From NCBI GenBank assembly GCA_019419725.1, contig DXZL01000053.1:1-8935 (forward strand): a stretch of 8,935 nt of DNA. The letters run 5' to 3'. A program made the position numbers and the translations under genes. Origin of the DNA: Veillonella sp. Its GTDB lineage: Bacteria > Bacillota > Negativicutes > Veillonellales > Veillonellaceae. Positions 5,854 to 8,935 of this stretch are shown in pieces (position 1 is the first letter of the stretch; every line of letters begins with the position of its first letter). Below the pieces are notes generated by a model. The model was not told the origin of the DNA and made no database searches. It saw nothing but the letters and a program-made list of their open reading frames with translations.

Positions 5854-6838
5854 TCATCCCATAAGTAATGGCTGTACTAATAATAACCATTAGTATAGTC
5901 GTAAAATACATCATATAAATTGTGCGTGTAATATGGTTGCGATTTAATTTTTCAATAGGATCCCCCATGTATTCACGGAAGGTCATTTTTTTGAAATATT
6001 GATTGTAACCACCTAAACGAATATGTAAAGCCCCTGCAACTGGTGCTTCTGCATAGCCGCCATTAGGACTTGGATGCTTATTAGCATCACGTAAGCCAAT
6101 TTGAAAAGCTTTCTTTGCGTCAAAACGTAAAAAGAATGCAGAAATAATTAATAATATAAAGGTAATTCGTGCAGGAATCCAGTTGAGTACATCATCAAAG
6201 CGGGCAGCTACACGACCAAAGTACATATACTTTTGATTTTTATAGCCTAGCATAGAGTCCATAGTATTGGCAGTTCTATATAGAATTGCACCCATTGGAC
6301 CACCGATGATGAAGAAAAATAAAGGCGCAATAATGCCATCGACTGTATTTTCTGCAATGGTCTCTACAGTAGCTCGTGTAATTTCGCTTTCATCTAATTC
6401 TTCTGTATCGCGCCCTACAATCCAAGATAATCTCTTGCGAGCTTCTTCAATATTATCTTGCTTAATTAATTGACTAATAGTAAAACCAGCACCAGCTAGT
6501 GAACGCGGAGATATAGCAATGTACAGAATAATTACTTCAAGTGCATATTCTACCCATTCATCAACTACGCCACCAAGCCAAAGAATCAAAGAAACTATAA
6601 TATATACAGAAACAAGGATTAAACCTACTGCAATACCGCCGTACCATAGTTTTTTTGTATCATTATCAGTATCTTTATATAGAACTGCCTCGAAAAAAGA
6701 TATAATACGACCAATTATAGCCACAGGATGGTATTTGCTATTGGGATCTCCAATGAGCAAATCCAATATAAATGCTAAGATTGGAATACATACAAAGCTA
6801 TACTTTGTAAACCAATGCAATATTGTTAAATGTTCCAT
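5846..6838 (-). CDS. cbiB: Adenosylcobinamide-phosphate synthase CbiB (membrane protein)
   Basis: CbiB (called CobD in the aerobic-pathway naming) condenses adenosylcobyric acid with aminopropanol phosphate to give adenosylcobinamide phosphate. The 330 aa protein (Salmonella CbiB is about 319) shows the family blocks in order: ILDLLIGDP with HPVAIIG (24-43), SPRSLAGAG (110-118), TVETIAENTVDGIIAPLFF (158-176), YRTANTMDSMLGYKN (187-201) and HPSPNGGYAEAPVAGAL (255-271). Hydrophobic stretches near 15-30, 66-90, 97-112, 168-190, 224-237 and 306-325 fit an inner-membrane protein. A ribosome site AGGGGAG lies just upstream, 12 bases separate it from the cobQ stop, and its end overlaps the cobS start. 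Its amine substrate comes from PduX and CobD, encoded two and three genes downstream. Some genomes label this family cobD, which should not be confused with the PLP decarboxylase here. Confidence 0.96.
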   Translation of the reverse strand: MEHLTILHWFTKYSFVCIPILAFILDLLIGDPNSKYHPVAIIGRIISFFEAVLYKDTDNDTKKLWYGGIAVGLILVSVYIIVSLILWLGGVVDEWVEYALEVIILYIAISPRSLAGAGFTISQLIKQDNIEEARKRLSWIVGRDTEELDESEITRATVETIAENTVDGIIAPLFFFIIGGPMGAILYRTANTMDSMLGYKNQKYMYFGRVAARFDDVLNWIPARITFILLIISAFFLRFDAKKAFQIGLRDANKHPSPNGGYAEAPVAGALHIRLGGYNQYFKKMTFREYMGDPIEKLNRNHITRTIYMMYFTTILMVIISTAITYGMNV

Positions 6839-6850
6839 ACATCTCCCCTA

Positions 6851-8368
6851 CTAACCCAAGGTAGACATAATATAATCCATATCTAAGTGTTCTTCTACAA
6901 TGTCAGCTAATCGATTGTAAGCTGCATTTTTGTGATCAAAATAATGGAATACTACATCTAATGGTTCTAACCCCTTACGTTCACGTAACTGATTGATAAT
7001 AAAGCGTCTAAATTCATCATTATCAAATACACCGTGAATATATGTGCCCATTACTTGATGATTGCCATCGATAAAGCCATCAATTACATTGACCGCCTCT
7101 TCACTGCGGCTCGTAATAGTGAAACAACGGCTCACGGTATCTACTAATGGCGTAGTATCCCCCATATGAATCTCATAGCCTACTAATTTTTCACCTGTAA
7201 ATGTACCATTTAAAAACTGAAGGTTAGATACATTAAATTCTACTTGGTGTGTAGTTTTTTGATCCTTCATTGTGGTGGAGGAATCTACTAAACCAAGCCC
7301 TTCAACTTCTTCAATATCACCTTCCATATGATGCGGATCATATATTGTTTTACCGAGCATTTGATTGCCACCACATACACCGATAACAGGTGTGCCTTGT
7401 TCAGCAAGCTGCTTAATTTCATCAGCAAATCCAGAATTACGAAGATATGTTAGGTCTGCTAGTGTATTTTTAGAACCAGGTAAAATGATTAAGTCCGGTT
7501 TACCAATAACATCTCCAGGGCCCACAAAACGAACAGATACATCTGGTTCATAATTTAATGCATCAAAGTCCGTAAAGTTAGAAATTTTAGGTGTTTGCAT
7601 AACGACTATTTGAATCTCTTTAGCACCGCTATTGCGTTTATTTTCTAGTGCCACAGAGTCCTCTTCATCGATATCAAGGTTTTCAATGGCAGGAATAACA
7701 CCTACTACCTTTTTACCTGTTTTTTCTTCGATGAATGTGAGTGCAGGTTCTAATAATTTAATATCACCACGGAATTTATTGATAACAATACCTTTAATAA
7801 GATCTCGCTCTTCTGGTTCTAATAATTCTAAGGTACCAACGATAGATGCAATAGCACCACCACGGTCGATATCAGCAATGAGATATACAGGAGCTTGCGT
7901 CATCTTAGCAATGCGCATATTTACGATATCATTTGCTTTGAGATTAACTTCTGCTGGACTACCTGCACCTTCAATAACCATCATATCAAAGTTGGAATCC
8001 AAGAAGTCGATAGATTCTTTTACCTTATCAAGGGCTGTTAAAGAATATTTTGTATGGTATTCCTTAGCACTATAGACGCCAACCGGCTTGCCCATTAATA
8101 CCACTTGAGAGGATTGATTGCCTGTAGGTTTTAATAAAACAGGGTTCATTTGAACAATTGGATCTATGCCTGCAGCCTCAGCTTGCGCTACTTGAGCACG
8201 ACCAATTTCATCTCCCCATTTAGTGACGTATGAATTGAGGGCCATATTTTGAGCTTTAAAAGGAACGGTTTTAAAACCTCTTCTATAAAAGATGCGGCAT
8301 AATGCAGTACATAAAATACTTTTACCTACATTGGAACTCGTTCCTTGGAACATAATTTTCTTAGCCAT
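6851..8368 (-). CDS. cobQ: Cobyric acid synthase (glutamine-hydrolysing) CobQ/CbiP
   Basis: CobQ amidates four side chains (b, d, e and g) of adenosylcobyrinic acid a,c-diamide, using glutamine and ATP, to form adenosylcobyric acid. The length of 505 aa is nearly that of Salmonella CbiP (506). The N-terminal dethiobiotin-synthetase-like ATPase domain has the P-loop GTSSNVGKS (9-17), KAQNMALNSYVT (38-49), VIEGAGSPAEVNL (131-143) and DIDRGGA (166-172). The C-terminal class-I glutamine amidotransferase domain (about 250-490) has the nucleophile Cys332 in GVCGGNQMLG and His445 in GTYIHGVFDN. These residues show an intact enzyme. It starts inside the end of cobU (8-base overlap) with a perfect AGGAGG 9 bases upstream. 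Its presence implies that the cell makes or imports early corrinoids needing amidation and does not only salvage cobinamide. Confidence 0.97.
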   Translation of the reverse strand: MAKKIMFQGTSSNVGKSILCTALCRIFYRRGFKTVPFKAQNMALNSYVTKWGDEIGRAQVAQAEAAGIDPIVQMNPVLLKPTGNQSSQVVLMGKPVGVYSAKEYHTKYSLTALDKVKESIDFLDSNFDMMVIEGAGSPAEVNLKANDIVNMRIAKMTQAPVYLIADIDRGGAIASIVGTLELLEPEERDLIKGIVINKFRGDIKLLEPALTFIEEKTGKKVVGVIPAIENLDIDEEDSVALENKRNSGAKEIQIVVMQTPKISNFTDFDALNYEPDVSVRFVGPGDVIGKPDLIILPGSKNTLADLTYLRNSGFADEIKQLAEQGTPVIGVCGGNQMLGKTIYDPHHMEGDIEEVEGLGLVDSSTTMKDQKTTHQVEFNVSNLQFLNGTFTGEKLVGYEIHMGDTTPLVDTVSRCFTITSRSEEAVNVIDGFIDGNHQVMGTYIHGVFDNDEFRRFIINQLRERKGLEPLDVVFHYFDHKNAAYNRLADIVEEHLDMDYIMSTLG

Positions 8369-8935
8369 TTATATGAACCTCCTGGGATTTTAATTCAATG
8401 GTAACACCGCTAATCGTTAAGTATAATTTATTAGCTACAGTTGCGACAGTCCGATTAACGCGACCTGCAATATCTCTAAAATATCTAGCTAGCTTATTAT
8501 CTGGTACAATACCAAGACCAATTTCATTGGTTACAAAAATAACTGTTTTCCCATCACTTGATGCAATTAAGCTTAGCAATGATTCTAATTCAGAAAGTAC
8601 AGCCTCTTCCAAGTCATTAGCATCTTGTTGCCCTTGTATAGAGCCATGTGCCATCATGTGATTCGTAGTAAACATAGTTAAACAATCAATAAGAATTACA
8701 TCAGTAGATTGACTAATATTTTGCCATTCTTTAGCTAAATATAATGGCACCTCAAAATTAGTCCATATGTCGCCACGTCGTTCCTGATGTTTCTTTATAC
8801 GATCAACCATTTCTTCATCAAACGCCTGTCCAGTTGCTACATAAGCTTTACGACCTTCCGTAGAAAGGGCTAAACGTTCTGCAAATTCACTTTTTCCACT
8901 GCGTGCTCCACCGGAACACAATATAATTTGGGATT
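8361..8935 (-). CDS. cobU: Adenosylcobinamide kinase / guanylyltransferase CobU (5' end outside window)
   Basis: CobU phosphorylates adenosylcobinamide and then transfers GMP to it, giving the adenosylcobinamide-GDP used by CobS. The frame is open to the right edge. The first complete codons encode SQIILCSGGARSGKSEFAE, which aligns with the usual N terminus of the family (MILVTGGARSGKS). The TTG at 8919-8921 is therefore an internal leucine, not the start; the true start is only a few codons beyond the window. The P-loop GGARSGKS is intact. In KKHQERRGDIW, the histidine matches the site that carries GMP in the Salmonella enzyme (His46). VILIDCLTMF and VTNEIGLGIVPDN are the further family blocks. 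About 191 codons are visible, against 181 in Salmonella. The end overlaps the cobQ start by 8 bases, so the two are probably co-translated. Confidence 0.96.
   Translation of the reverse strand, partial: SQIILCSGGARSGKSEFAERLALSTEGRKAYVATGQAFDEEMVDRIKKHQERRGDIWTNFEVPLYLAKEWQNISQSTDVILIDCLTMFTTNHMMAHGSIQGQQDANDLEEAVLSELESLLSLIASSDGKTVIFVTNEIGLGIVPDNKLARYFRDIAGRVNRTVATVANKLYLTISGVTIELKSQEVHING
8378..8383 (-). promoter_or_regulatory. Perfect Shine-Dalgarno AGGAGG of cobQ inside cobU
   Basis: AGGAGG lies 9 bases before the cobQ ATG (8366-8368), within the last codons of cobU. It is the strongest ribosome site in the window and settles the cobQ start at MAKKIMFQGTSSN. Confidence 0.8.

Noticed and set aside
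7632..8075. Plus-strand open frame of 147 codons inside cobQ
   Set aside because: It lies wholly opposite the well-conserved cobQ coding sequence, has a low-complexity serine/isoleucine-rich product and no clear ribosome site. It is a shadow of the real gene. The other plus-strand frames were rejected on the same grounds.
8361..8935. Cobalamin riboswitch controlling the operon
   Set aside because: The right end of the window is coding sequence of cobU, and none of the gaps (the longest about 70 bases) could hold a riboswitch of about 200 bases. If there is one, it lies beyond the right edge.
1..8935. Mobile elements, CRISPR arrays, tRNA or rRNA genes
   Set aside because: No transposase or integrase reading frame, no regularly spaced repeats and no tRNA-like cloverleaf were seen. 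The window is almost fully coding.

Overview
The window is a dense, single-direction block: every gene that can be supported lies on the minus strand, so transcription runs from the right edge (position 8935) to the left edge. The DNA is AT-rich, the Shine-Dalgarno sequences are strong and of the Firmicutes type, and the elongation factor P has the KPGKGAAFVR tip loop familiar from Bacillus. This points to a low-GC Firmicute. A Veillonella-like member of the Negativicutes is my best guess, but it rests on overall impression and not on a database match.

Region 1 (8935 to about 2205) encodes the late steps of adenosylcobamide (vitamin B12 family) synthesis. In order of transcription the genes are cobU (5' end cut by the window), cobQ/cbiP, cbiB, cobS, a PduX-like L-threonine kinase, cobD and cobC. 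CobQ amidates the corrin ring. PduX and CobD make (R)-1-amino-2-propanol phosphate from threonine, and CbiB attaches it to cobyric acid. CobU activates the product to adenosylcobinamide-GDP, CobS joins it to the lower-ligand nucleoside, and CobC is the matching phosphatase. The side-chain supply arm and the nucleotide-loop arm are therefore encoded together. No corrin-ring genes, cobA-type adenosyltransferase or cobT lie in the window, so the identity of the lower base cannot be inferred.

Region 2 (2205 to 1) is a translation and housekeeping tail: an RsuA-type 16S rRNA pseudouridine synthase whose start codon overlaps the cobC stop, then an M24 (Xaa-Pro type) peptidase, then efp (3' end cut by the window). 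The peptidase-efp pair is a common Firmicutes arrangement.

Genes are packed with overlaps or short gaps. The only gaps above 30 bases are 59 bases before pduX and about 70 bases before the peptidase gene. Both contain plausible promoters, and the second also holds a near-perfect AT-rich inverted repeat. These suggest transcription units cobU-cobQ-cbiB-cobS, pduX-cobD-cobC-rsuA and pepQ-efp, with possible read-through. No RNA gene, mobile element, CRISPR array or cobalamin riboswitch was seen. If a riboswitch controls this operon it should lie beyond the right edge. There is no gene-free stretch over 300 bases. Nothing in the window looks like a wholly new system; the points of interest are in gene organisation and junctions.
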